Below are positions 1 through 7,043 of a stretch of DNA of 19,794 nucleotides, one piece after another. Numbering within the stretch: the stretch's first letter is position 1; each line of letters starts with the position of its first letter. The translations under genes and the position numbers were made by a program. The notes under the pieces are model-generated. The model did not search any database. It was not told the origin of the DNA and saw only the letters and a list, made by a program, of their open reading frames with translations. Source of the DNA: Flavobacterium sp. UBA6135 (GTDB taxonomy: Bacteria; Bacteroidota; Bacteroidia; Flavobacteriales; Flavobacteriaceae); assembly GCF_002428305.1 (NCBI RefSeq), contig NZ_DIVJ01000037.1:105195-124988 (forward strand). Reading direction: 5' to 3'.

Positions 1-720
1 GCCGACTTATCCTATCAATATAAAGTGGAAAAATTTGTATTGGTATCCACAGACAAAGCCGTAAATCCAAGTAATGTAATGGGGGCTAGCAAACGTATTG
101 CGGAAAAATACATACAATCATTACACTTAGCTCAAACAGAAATTCTAACAAAAAATACAACCCGATTTATTACTACTCGATTCGGAAATGTGTTGGGCTC
201 AAACGGCTCAGTAGTGCCACTGTTTACGAAACAAATTCAAGAAGGGGGACCGGTAACTATAACCCATCCCGACATTATCAGATATTTTATGACGATACCC
301 GAATCATGCCAACTGGTTTTAGAAGCCGGAGCTATGGGAAATGGAGGAGAAATTTATATTTTTGATATGGGCAAACCGGTTCGAATTTATGATTTGGCTT
401 TAAAAATGATTCGTATGGCCGGTTTTGAACCCGAAAAAGAAATTAAAATTGAAATCACGGGTTTAAGACCCGGGGAAAAACTTTATGAAGAATTATTAAA
501 CGATCCTAAAAATACGTTGCCTACACATCACGAAAAAATAACGATTGCTCACGAACCTATGGTTGATTTTAATAGCATCCCTAAACAAGTTGAAGAGTTA
601 ATTAGAATTGCAAAAAATAATTCAAACGTTGCTATCGTTAAATTCATGAAATTAATTATCCCGGAATTCATTAGTAAAAATTCAGAGTATGAAACTTTGG
701 ATAACAATGATCAAAACTAA
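1..720 (+). CDS. Polysaccharide biosynthesis nucleotide-sugar 4,6-dehydratase (FlaA1/CapD/PglF type), 3' part
   Basis: The reading frame is already open at base 1, so the true start lies left of the window; the internal GTG at 25 is not the start. The 239 visible residues are the C-terminal part of an extended short-chain dehydrogenase. They carry VSTDKAVNPSNVMGASKR (residues 15-32 of the visible part), in which Thr17, Met27 and Lys31 match the T-M-K triad of FlaA1/PglF/CapD dehydratases, where Met replaces the usual Tyr of Y-x3-K. They also carry the family motif GLRPGEKLYEELL. Known family members convert UDP-GlcNAc or a related sugar to a 4-keto-6-deoxy sugar for capsule, O-antigen or glycan synthesis, often as the cytoplasmic half of a membrane protein. 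The membrane half cannot be checked here. The wza and wzc genes follow on the same strand, which fits a polysaccharide locus. The exact sugar substrate cannot be told from the sequence. Confidence 0.9.
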   Translation, partial: ADLSYQYKVEKFVLVSTDKAVNPSNVMGASKRIAEKYIQSLHLAQTEILTKNTTRFITTRFGNVLGSNGSVVPLFTKQIQEGGPVTITHPDIIRYFMTIPESCQLVLEAGAMGNGGEIYIFDMGKPVRIYDLALKMIRMAGFEPEKEIKIEITGLRPGEKLYEELLNDPKNTLPTHHEKITIAHEPMVDFNSIPKQVEELIRIAKNNSNVAIVKFMKLIIPEFISKNSEYETLDNNDQN

Positions 721-810
721 TAATACATGTTGTTTGAAAAAGTTCCGTTAGCACACTGCAACTAGGAAATAGATTAATATAAAGCTAGGAAATGGAAATG
801 CAAGTCTCTT

Positions 811-842
811 TTTGTCATCCGTTAGATATTAATGTATATTTG
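811..842 (+). promoter_or_regulatory. Bacteroidota-type promoter for wza-wzc
   Basis: TTTG at 811-814, a 20-bp spacer, then TATATTTG at 835-842 match the Bacteroidota housekeeping promoter TTTG-N19-21-TAnnTTTG. Transcription should start around 848-850, giving a leader of about 30 nt before the wza ATG at 878. This suggests that wza and wzc form their own transcription unit rather than depending only on readthrough from the dehydratase gene. Confidence 0.65.
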
Positions 843-877
843 CAAGTCGCCCCCCAATATTTTAAATTAAAAATAGG

Positions 878-1624
878 ATGAATAAAATTGTACTCCTTTC
901 GATCTGTCTTCTAATTCTAAATACCTCGTGTATTTCCAAGAAAAATATTTTATACTTTCAGGGGATTGAAAACCAAAATACGTTTAAAGCTGATGAAACT
1001 TTTAATCACATTATCGAACCTGATGATTTAATTTCTATTAGAATTACCGCCGAAGTGAGTGAAGTCGCCGCACCTTTTAATCAAACTCAGGCTACCGGGG
1101 GTCAAAACATGCAAACCATGGGATATTTAGTAGATTACCAAGGTTTTGTAGAAATGCCAATACTCGGAAAAATTAAAGCGGCAGGATTAACTAAAAGTGA
1201 ACTCAAAGAACTACTCCACTTAAAACTAACTGACTTCATTAAAGATCCTCTAATTGATATTCGAATCCTTAATTTTAAAGTTACTTTCCTCGGTGAAGTA
1301 GGAAGTCCCGGAACGATAAGCTCCGCAACGGAAAGAATGACGCTCCACGAAGCTATCGCAAAGGCAGGGGATTTTAAAGTTGTAGCCAATCGTAAAAATG
1401 TACTGGTGATTAGAGACGAAGCAGGGGTAAAAAACCATTATCGCGTCGACCTTACTAGTGTTGAAGCATTTCAATCTCCTGCTTTCTATTTGAGACAAAA
1501 TGACTTAATTTATGTCGAACCCCGATTTACAAGATCCGACTCTACAGCTCTGGGTGCTAACCTCGGATTAATAGCATCCCTAACAGGATTCGCGTTGTCC
1601 TTGTTCCTTTTAATTAATAGATAA
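878..1624 (+). CDS. wza: Wza-type polysaccharide export outer-membrane lipoprotein
   Basis: A 248-residue protein with a lipoprotein signal: a hydrophobic stretch (residues 4-15) followed by LNTSC, so Cys18 is the probable lipidated residue. Residues of about 45-130 form the polysaccharide-export (Poly_export) domain, starting at IIEPDDLISIRI. Residues of about 131-215 form an SLBB domain (FKVTFLGEVGSPGTI to NDLIYVEPR). A C-terminal hydrophobic segment (about 224-246) probably spans the membrane, as the amphipathic or hydrophobic end does in Wza. In the known system Wza forms the outer-membrane channel through which capsule or exopolysaccharide leaves, working with Wzc in the inner membrane. 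The next gene starts 10 bp after its stop, so the two are co-transcribed. It is shorter than E. coli Wza (379 aa), as is usual in Bacteroidota. Start chosen: ATG 878, about 30 nt from the predicted transcription start. Confidence 0.9.
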   Translation: MNKIVLLSICLLILNTSCISKKNILYFQGIENQNTFKADETFNHIIEPDDLISIRITAEVSEVAAPFNQTQATGGQNMQTMGYLVDYQGFVEMPILGKIKAAGLTKSELKELLHLKLTDFIKDPLIDIRILNFKVTFLGEVGSPGTISSATERMTLHEAIAKAGDFKVVANRKNVLVIRDEAGVKNHYRVDLTSVEAFQSPAFYLRQNDLIYVEPRFTRSDSTALGANLGLIASLTGFALSLFLLINR

Positions 1625-1634
1625 ACAACCAGCC

Positions 1635-4043
1635 ATGGAAGCTTCCTCAAATACAGAATTTCAACAAAATGAAAACAATATTAAAGAACAGGTATTTTAT
1701 TTTCTGTCTTATTGGAAATGGATTGTTTTAAGCTGTAGCATTACACTGGTCGGTGCCTATGTGTATTTGCGTTATTCTACGCCAATTTTTAGTGCAACCA
1801 CCTCCATACTGGTAAATGATAAAAAAGGAGGCGGAAACCCCGAATTAACCGTTTTTACAGATTTAGGAATCAAAAACTCAAATTTCGACATGAATAATGA
1901 AATTGAGTTCCTGCGTTCTAGAACTTTAATTGAACGAACGGTGGCTAAAATGAAACTGCACATCAGCTATGTCAATGAAGGCCTTATAAAGTCTGGTGAA
2001 TCGTATAAAAACTCTCCGGTTAAACTAATCATTAAGGACAGTAGTGCATATTATAATAATAGTGCAGCCACACTTCGAGTAGTCACTGACGGTACAAAAT
2101 TTTTTGATTGCTATGAGGCCGATAACAAATTAGGCCGATTTGAATTCAATCAACCTTTTGAATCCAAAACCTTAGGCACCATACAAATTCAAAAGGAAGA
2201 TAACGCAGCTCTTGTGAAAAACAACACTCCCTTTGACATACAAATATCAATTCGCCCACTAATAGCTGTGGCTCAAAGCTACCGCAGCAGATTGGCCGTT
2301 TTCCCGCTCAACAAAGAAGTGAACATCATTCAATTGTCCATTACCGACACAAACCATGAAAGAGCCGTGGATTTTTTAAACGGTCTGATTGAAGCTTACA
2401 ACCAAGACATGATTGATGATAAAAATAGAGCATCAAAAAAAACCTCAGAATTTATCGCCGAAAGACTTCAATTCATAACCTCAGAATTGGATGTAGTGGA
2501 AAAAGATGTAGAAGGCTTTAAAAGAAATGAAGGTATTGTAGACATGAATTATGAAAAAGGAATAAACCTAGGCAAATCAGAAGAATATGAAAAACAACTA
2601 CTCGATATTGATGCACAAATTCAAATGGTCGATTATGTAACTAATTTTTTTAAATCTATTGCTGCCTTTGAATTTATTCCAACCGTATTACCGGCTGAAA
2701 CTAACGCCTCAAGCCTTATTGCTAACTACAACCAACTCATCCAAGAAAGAAATCGAATCCTGAAAAGCTCAACGCCTTCTAATCCAACTGTGGTTACAAT
2801 CGACGCTAACATTCAATCCCTGCGTAAAAATTTACAGGAAAATTTAACGCAACACAAAAATAATTTAATTATCAAAAGACGAAACCTAGCCAAACAAGAT
2901 GCTAAAGTTAGTGGCAAAATTTCCCAAATACCAATACAAGAAAGAGAATTTAAAATTATTGATAGACAACAAAAAATTAAAGAAAGTCTCTATTTGTACT
3001 TGTTGCAAAAAAGAGAAGAAACAGCTCTTGCCATGGTGGTGACTTCTACCAGCGTTAAAATTTTTGATGAAGCGTATTCCTCTAAACATCCAATTTCTCC
3101 AAATCGAAAATCAATTTACCTGATGGCTTTTGCTATTGGTCTTGTCGTTCCTATTGGCATCCTTTACCTATCGCAATTACTCGATACTAAAGTTAAAAAT
3201 AGATTGGATGTGGAAAAGAAAACTAAAACTCCTTTCTTGGGCGAAATCCCAAGATTTGATGATACTAATGAAATCATCAACTTCAATAGCAGATCCGGAG
3301 CCGCCGAAGCTCTTCGAATTGTGAGAACTAACCTCGAATTCATGCTAACGCAAGTGCCGTCCGGAAAAGCCAAAACAATCTTTCTTACTTCTAGTATTCC
3401 TAGAGAAGGTAAAACTTTTGTTTCGCTAAATTTAGCCGCTACTATAGCGTTGTCTGAAAAAAAAGTACTACTCATTGGAATGGATTTAAGAAACCCTAAA
3501 CTCCACCAATACATAAAGGTTCCCAAAATCGGAGTAACCAATTATTTGTCTATGGAAAACCAAGACATTGAGGCTTATATCGTCAAAGTTGATGGCTACA
3601 AAAACTTTTACGTGCTACCTTCCGGAATCATTCCTCCAAATCCTGCAGAATTATTAATGAGTCCTAAAATTGAAAGCTTGTTCAACAAACTGAAACAAGA
3701 GTTCGACTATATTGTGGTTGACACTGCACCCGTAACCTTAGTGACTGACTCATTATTGATTGCTAAATATGCTGATGCTTTTGTTTTTGTCGTTAGAGCA
3801 AATTATTTGGAAAAACAAATGTTACACATACCCGAACAAATGTACCAAGAAAAAAAATTACCAAATATGGCAATCTTACTTAATGATGTAGATCTAGCCA
3901 AAAAATACGGGTATGGAGGTTATGGTTATGGAGGTTATGGTTATGGAAACTATGGTTACGGAAACTATGGTTATGGTAGCGAAAATAAAAAGAAACCTTG
4001 GTATGCTAAACTCGTTTCTAAAAACGTAAAGAGGAATTCTTAG
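1635..4043 (+). CDS. wzc: Wzc-type polysaccharide co-polymerase with BY-kinase domain
   Basis: An 802-residue inner-membrane protein. Transmembrane helices lie at about 28-48 and 493-513; between them are the Wzz chain-length domain and a long periplasmic region with coiled-coil character (about 255-465). The cytoplasmic C-terminal part is a bacterial tyrosine kinase. It has Walker A SSIPREGKT (about 586-594), Walker A' VLLIGMDLRNP (about 613-623) and Walker B YIVVDTAPV (about 692-700). The first Asp of the usual DxD in Walker A' is Gly here, with the second Asp kept. The tail (residues 760-783) is a Gly-Tyr repeat with about ten tyrosines, the expected autophosphorylation cluster, followed by a basic end. 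In known systems cycling of Wzc phosphorylation controls polymer length and export with Wza and a phosphatase. It lies 10 bp after wza. Its last 26 bp overlap the convergent phosphatase gene. Confidence 0.93.
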   Translation: MEASSNTEFQQNENNIKEQVFYFLSYWKWIVLSCSITLVGAYVYLRYSTPIFSATTSILVNDKKGGGNPELTVFTDLGIKNSNFDMNNEIEFLRSRTLIERTVAKMKLHISYVNEGLIKSGESYKNSPVKLIIKDSSAYYNNSAATLRVVTDGTKFFDCYEADNKLGRFEFNQPFESKTLGTIQIQKEDNAALVKNNTPFDIQISIRPLIAVAQSYRSRLAVFPLNKEVNIIQLSITDTNHERAVDFLNGLIEAYNQDMIDDKNRASKKTSEFIAERLQFITSELDVVEKDVEGFKRNEGIVDMNYEKGINLGKSEEYEKQLLDIDAQIQMVDYVTNFFKSIAAFEFIPTVLPAETNASSLIANYNQLIQERNRILKSSTPSNPTVVTIDANIQSLRKNLQENLTQHKNNLIIKRRNLAKQDAKVSGKISQIPIQEREFKIIDRQQKIKESLYLYLLQKREETALAMVVTSTSVKIFDEAYSSKHPISPNRKSIYLMAFAIGLVVPIGILYLSQLLDTKVKNRLDVEKKTKTPFLGEIPRFDDTNEIINFNSRSGAAEALRIVRTNLEFMLTQVPSGKAKTIFLTSSIPREGKTFVSLNLAATIALSEKKVLLIGMDLRNPKLHQYIKVPKIGVTNYLSMENQDIEAYIVKVDGYKNFYVLPSGIIPPNPAELLMSPKIESLFNKLKQEFDYIVVDTAPVTLVTDSLLIAKYADAFVFVVRANYLEKQMLHIPEQMYQEKKLPNMAILLNDVDLAKKYGYGGYGYGGYGYGNYGYGNYGYGSENKKKPWYAKLVSKNVKRNS
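3912..3971 (+). repeat. 15-bp tandem repeat encoding the Gly-Tyr tail of Wzc
   Basis: Four in-frame 15-bp units: TATGGAGGTTATGGT twice, then TATGGAAACTATGGT and TACGGAAACTATGGT. They encode YGGYG, YGGYG, YGNYG, YGNYG, followed by YGS. The first two units are identical and the last two differ at one base. Because the unit is a multiple of three, copy-number change would add or remove tyrosines without breaking the frame. Confidence 0.95.
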
Positions 4044-4758
4044 CAAAACACGTTTCTAATAGTTTAGTGTGTTTTACCACAAGCTTGTTCGAAAAACTTT
4101 GTACATGATTTTCATGATGTATATCACTGCCCACAAAATCATAAAGTCCGTTTCTTAATAGGGTATCGCTAAACGCAGCAACTGCCTTTCCATAATATCC
4201 CACTGTTGCTGGTAAATTGAGCTGAAAAAGACAGCCCACATCCTTCATCTTAAAAAGTGAAGCTAAATCGTTCTTATAATACAAATACCGCTCCGGATGT
4301 GCCAAAACCGGTGTGTACCCTTTTAACTGTATAGCAAACAACAGTTCATAAAGTGCTATCGGCGGATTACTGTAGGAGAGCTCCACCAACAACAAACGAT
4401 CATGAAGTGGGAGTAATTCGTCAGTCTCTAATTTTGAAATAAAAGTAAGGTCCAATAAATACTCCGCAGCAGCTTTTATGGGAATTCTTTCTTCCCAATG
4501 TTCTTGTGCATTGGCTACTTCTAAAGCCTTACTTCTAATCCCCGCTGTTGTATTTTCCCATACATCAGTCATCACGTGTGGAGTAGTGATGCATCGAGCA
4601 AAACCCATTGCTTTCATTTGTGATACTAATGCTTTAGTGACTGCTTCGGTAGAGGCTCCATCGTCTAACCCCCACAACAGATGTGAATGAATATCAGTAT
4701 AATCATCCGGCACTAAATCTTTTAATAGGGGTTGCTCTTTTTTCCAGATTGAAAACAT
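4018..4758 (-). CDS. PHP-domain tyrosine-protein phosphatase (CpsB/YwqE type)
   Basis: A 246-residue PHP-superfamily metal-dependent phosphatase. The CpsB/YwqE signature is present: DIHSHLLWGLDDG (residues 22-34) gives metal ligands His24 and His26, with Asp32 and Asp33 nearby. TTPH gives His61, AAEY gives Glu99, AHPERY gives His154 and GSDIHH gives Asp212 and His214. Known relatives dephosphorylate the tyrosine tail of the partner BY-kinase and so control capsule or exopolysaccharide assembly; many database entries call them histidinol-phosphatase-like. The partner here is very probably the adjacent Wzc. Unusually it is on the opposite strand, with its 3' end overlapping that of wzc by 26 bp, so it has a separate promoter. 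Only a poor -7 match (TTACTTTG on the minus strand, 4806-4813) is visible upstream. It has no signal peptide, so it should be cytoplasmic. Confidence 0.9.
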   Translation of the reverse strand: MFSIWKKEQPLLKDLVPDDYTDIHSHLLWGLDDGASTEAVTKALVSQMKAMGFARCITTPHVMTDVWENTTAGIRSKALEVANAQEHWEERIPIKAAAEYLLDLTFISKLETDELLPLHDRLLLVELSYSNPPIALYELLFAIQLKGYTPVLAHPERYLYYKNDLASLFKMKDVGCLFQLNLPATVGYYGKAVAAFSDTLLRNGLYDFVGSDIHHENHVQSFSNKLVVKHTKLLETCFAKNSSLRF

Positions 4759-4894
4759 AACCTCATTGTGTGTTTTTTAAAGTGGCTCCTAATGGCCTCC
4801 ATGCTCAAAGTAACAACTTTTTAAGCAATTTCTTTATTAAAGTACATGTATTTTAATAACATTACTTCATAAATTAAGCATAGAAAAGGATACT

Positions 4895-5075
4895 TTAATA
4901 AAAAAAAAGCGTAGCGTCCTTGCGTCCTTAGCGTAATTCTTTGTGCACTTTGCGGTTAAAAACCTTAATCCTCTTAATAAAAAAAGCGAAGCGTCCTTGC
5001 GTCCTTAGCGTAATTCTTTGTGCACTTTGCGGTTAAAAACCTAATCCTCCTAATAAAAAAAGTAAAGCGTCCTAA
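4895..5075. repeat. 77-bp tandem repeat of the GCGTCCTT family
   Basis: Two near-identical 57-bp cores at 4909-4965 and 4986-5042 (period 77 bp) contain GCGTCCTTGCGTCCTTAGCG and CTTTGTGCACTTTGCGG. Each is preceded by TTAATA and a run of A. A third, truncated copy begins near 5051 (AGTAAAGCGTCC). The motif AAAAAGCGAAGCGTC at 4981-4995 recurs six times at 9378-9779. No coding potential is convincing. The region lies between the phosphatase gene start and the 3' end of prfC; apart from this and the next repeat I see nothing else in the 491-bp gap. Confidence 0.85.
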
Positions 5076-5093
5076 ATTCTTAATCCCAAAAAA

Positions 5094-5157
5094 ATCCGCA
5101 AAAATCCGCGGTAGCGAAGCCATCAGCGTCATCCGCGTTCCAACCTTCGCAAGAAAA
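5094..5157. repeat. 64-bp dispersed repeat module, copy 1
   Basis: This block aligns without gaps to three other 64-bp blocks at 9478-9541, 9631-9694 and 9788-9851. It starts with ATCCGCAAAAATC, contains GCGTCATCCGCGTTCCAACC and ends with CTTCGCAAGAAAA. Its central part is the most divergent. It directly follows the GCGTCCTT repeats, so the two modules travel together at both loci. Confidence 0.85.
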
Positions 5158-5249
5158 CAACTTAATCCAAGAACACAATATATATAACCAATCTGGAATT
5201 GAAGTCCATGGGTTTTGTTAGCAGACTAAAAGGCTATAGGGATATAAAT

Positions 5250-6839
5250 CTAATCCAATTCTGATGTGAAAAATAATTTCACGCTCGGAAATTTACTTTG
5301 GGTCATTTGAATCGTAAAATCAGAGTCCGCCAGAAAAACCAACTGACCATATTTGTCATGAGCTAAAAACTTTTGCTTGATGCGTTTGAATTCTAAAAAT
5401 TCGGAATTCTTAGCATCATCAGGTTTTACCCAACAGGCTTTATGAACCGGGAAATTTTCATAGGTACACTTGGCTCCGTATTCGTGTTCCAATCGGTATT
5501 GGATGACTTCATATTGAAGAGCACCTACGGTTCCAATTACTTTACGGTTGTTCATTTCCAAAGTAAATAACTGGGCAACCCCCTCATCCATTAATTGATC
5601 TATCCCTTTGTCCAATTGCTTCGCCTTCATCGGGTCGGCATTATTGATATAACGGAAATGTTCAGGAGAAAAACTGGGAATACCTTTGAATTGCATGTTC
5701 TCGCCTTCGGTTAAGGTATCGCCAATTTTAAAATTTCCGGTATCGTGTAAGCCTACAATATCTCCGGGATAAGAGATGTCTACAATTTCTTTCTTCTCTG
5801 CAAAAAAGGCATTCGGACTCGAGAATTTCAAGCTCTTATTTTGTCGTACGTGCAAATAGGGCTTGTTTCTTTCGAAAGTCCCCGAAACAATCTTTATAAA
5901 AGCCAAACGGTCGCGGTGTTTGGGATCCATGTTGGCATGAATTTTAAATACAAAACCACTCATTTTTGTTTCCTCCGGTTCCACCAAACGAATATCGGAG
6001 TGTTTTGGTCGGGGTGACGGAGCAATTGCTATAAAGGCATCCAATAATTCACGTACTCCAAAATTATTCAACGCCGATCCAAAAAATACAGGCTGTAAAT
6101 GCCCTTCCAAATAGTCCTCCCTATTGAAAGGGGGGTAAACTTCCTGGATTAATTCCAATTCTTCCCGAAGTCTATCAGCCGGTTTTTGGCCGATTATCGT
6201 TTCCAATTCCCCGGAATGAATGTCGGTAAATGATAAGGTATCTTCAATATTTTTACGACTGTCGCCACTAAACAAGTTGATGTTTTTCTCCCATATGTTA
6301 TAGATTCCTTGAAAGTCATACCCCATTCCGATAGGAAAACTCATGGGGGTTACCGTAAGTTTTAGTTTTTGCTCCACCTCATCCATTAAATCGAAGGCGT
6401 CTTTACCCTCACGGTCCAATTTATTGATGAAAACTATCATAGGTATGTTTCGCATACGACATACTTCAACCAATTTTTCCGTTTGCTCTTCAACTCCTTT
6501 TGCCACATCAATCACAACAATAACACTGTCCACAGCGGTAAGCGTGCGAAAGGTATCTTCAGCAAAGTCCTTGTGACCCGGTGTGTCTAGAATGTTGATT
6601 TTCTTGTCTTTATAATTGAATGCCAATACTGAAGTGGCCACAGAAATTCCTCTCTGCCGTTCAATTTCCATAAAATCGGATGTGGCTCCCTTTTTAATTT
6701 TATTATTTTTAACCGCTCCGGCTTCTTGAATAGCACCACCAAATAGCAGTAGCTTTTCTGTTAATGTAGTCTTTCCTGCATCAGGATGGGAAATAATACC
6801 AAAGGTTCGTCTTCTTTTAATTTCGTCTGTAAAACTCAT
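5250..6839 (-). CDS. prfC: Peptide chain release factor 3 (RF3)
   Basis: A translation GTPase that removes RF1 or RF2 from the ribosome after peptide release. G-domain motifs in order: G1 SHPDAGKT (17-24), switch I RQRGIS (61-66), G3 DTPGHKD (85-91), G4 NKLDREGKD (139-147), followed by the RF3-specific beta-barrel and C-terminal domains. I place the start at the ATG at 6839, giving 529 residues, the same as E. coli RF3. The frame is open to a TTG at 6860, but that codon lies inside the predicted -7 promoter element and is therefore probably not transcribed. The protein is cytoplasmic. It diverges from gap across a 204-bp gap. No strong terminator is visible after its stop. Confidence 0.96.
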   Translation of the reverse strand: MSFTDEIKRRRTFGIISHPDAGKTTLTEKLLLFGGAIQEAGAVKNNKIKKGATSDFMEIERQRGISVATSVLAFNYKDKKINILDTPGHKDFAEDTFRTLTAVDSVIVVIDVAKGVEEQTEKLVEVCRMRNIPMIVFINKLDREGKDAFDLMDEVEQKLKLTVTPMSFPIGMGYDFQGIYNIWEKNINLFSGDSRKNIEDTLSFTDIHSGELETIIGQKPADRLREELELIQEVYPPFNREDYLEGHLQPVFFGSALNNFGVRELLDAFIAIAPSPRPKHSDIRLVEPEETKMSGFVFKIHANMDPKHRDRLAFIKIVSGTFERNKPYLHVRQNKSLKFSSPNAFFAEKKEIVDISYPGDIVGLHDTGNFKIGDTLTEGENMQFKGIPSFSPEHFRYINNADPMKAKQLDKGIDQLMDEGVAQLFTLEMNNRKVIGTVGALQYEVIQYRLEHEYGAKCTYENFPVHKACWVKPDDAKNSEFLEFKRIKQKFLAHDKYGQLVFLADSDFTIQMTQSKFPSVKLFFTSELD

Positions 6840-6857
6840 AGGATGGGTAATGGTCTG

Positions 6858-6889
6858 CAAAAGTAGTGTTTTTTTTTAGCTAAGACAAG
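6858..6889 (-). promoter_or_regulatory. Promoter of prfC
   Basis: On the minus strand CTTG (6889-6886), a 20-bp spacer and TACTTTTG (6865-6858) fit the TTTG-N19-21-TAnnTTTG consensus with one mismatch in the -33 box. The expected start of transcription, near 6852, leaves a leader of about a dozen bases before the ATG at 6839. Confidence 0.6.
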
Positions 6890-6890
6890 A

Positions 6891-6941
6891 CCCTCCACCA
6901 CCCCCATTGTCCCACCATAGCCATCACCATCACCGTCCCCC
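6891..6941. other. C-rich/G-rich asymmetric tract between divergent promoters
   Basis: About 50 bp that is C-rich on the plus strand with only two or three G, in an AT-rich genome. The minus strand has runs GGGGG, GGG, GGGGG and GGG plus many GG, spaced by 1-10 bases. It lies between the prfC and gap promoters and has no ORF. It could fold as an imperfect G-quadruplex. Confidence 0.5.
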
Positions 6942-6978
6942 ATTATCCGATATCAACCAAAAAAAAATCCTAAAACAC

Positions 6979-7009
6979 TTTACGAAAACGTTTGAAATCG
7001 ATACTTTTG
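6979..7009 (+). promoter_or_regulatory. Promoter of gap
   Basis: TTTA (6979-6982), a 19-bp spacer and TACTTTTG (7002-7009) match the Bacteroidota promoter with one mismatch in the -33 box. Predicted leader of about 30 nt to the ATG at 7044. The -7 octamer is identical to that of prfC. Confidence 0.6.
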
Positions 7010-7043
7010 CACCAAATTTATAAACAACACTAACTACAACAAA

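Noticed and set aside
25..720. GTG at 25 as the start of the dehydratase gene
   Set aside because: The frame is open to base 1 with residues fitting the family just before the active-site motif, so the gene is cut by the window edge.
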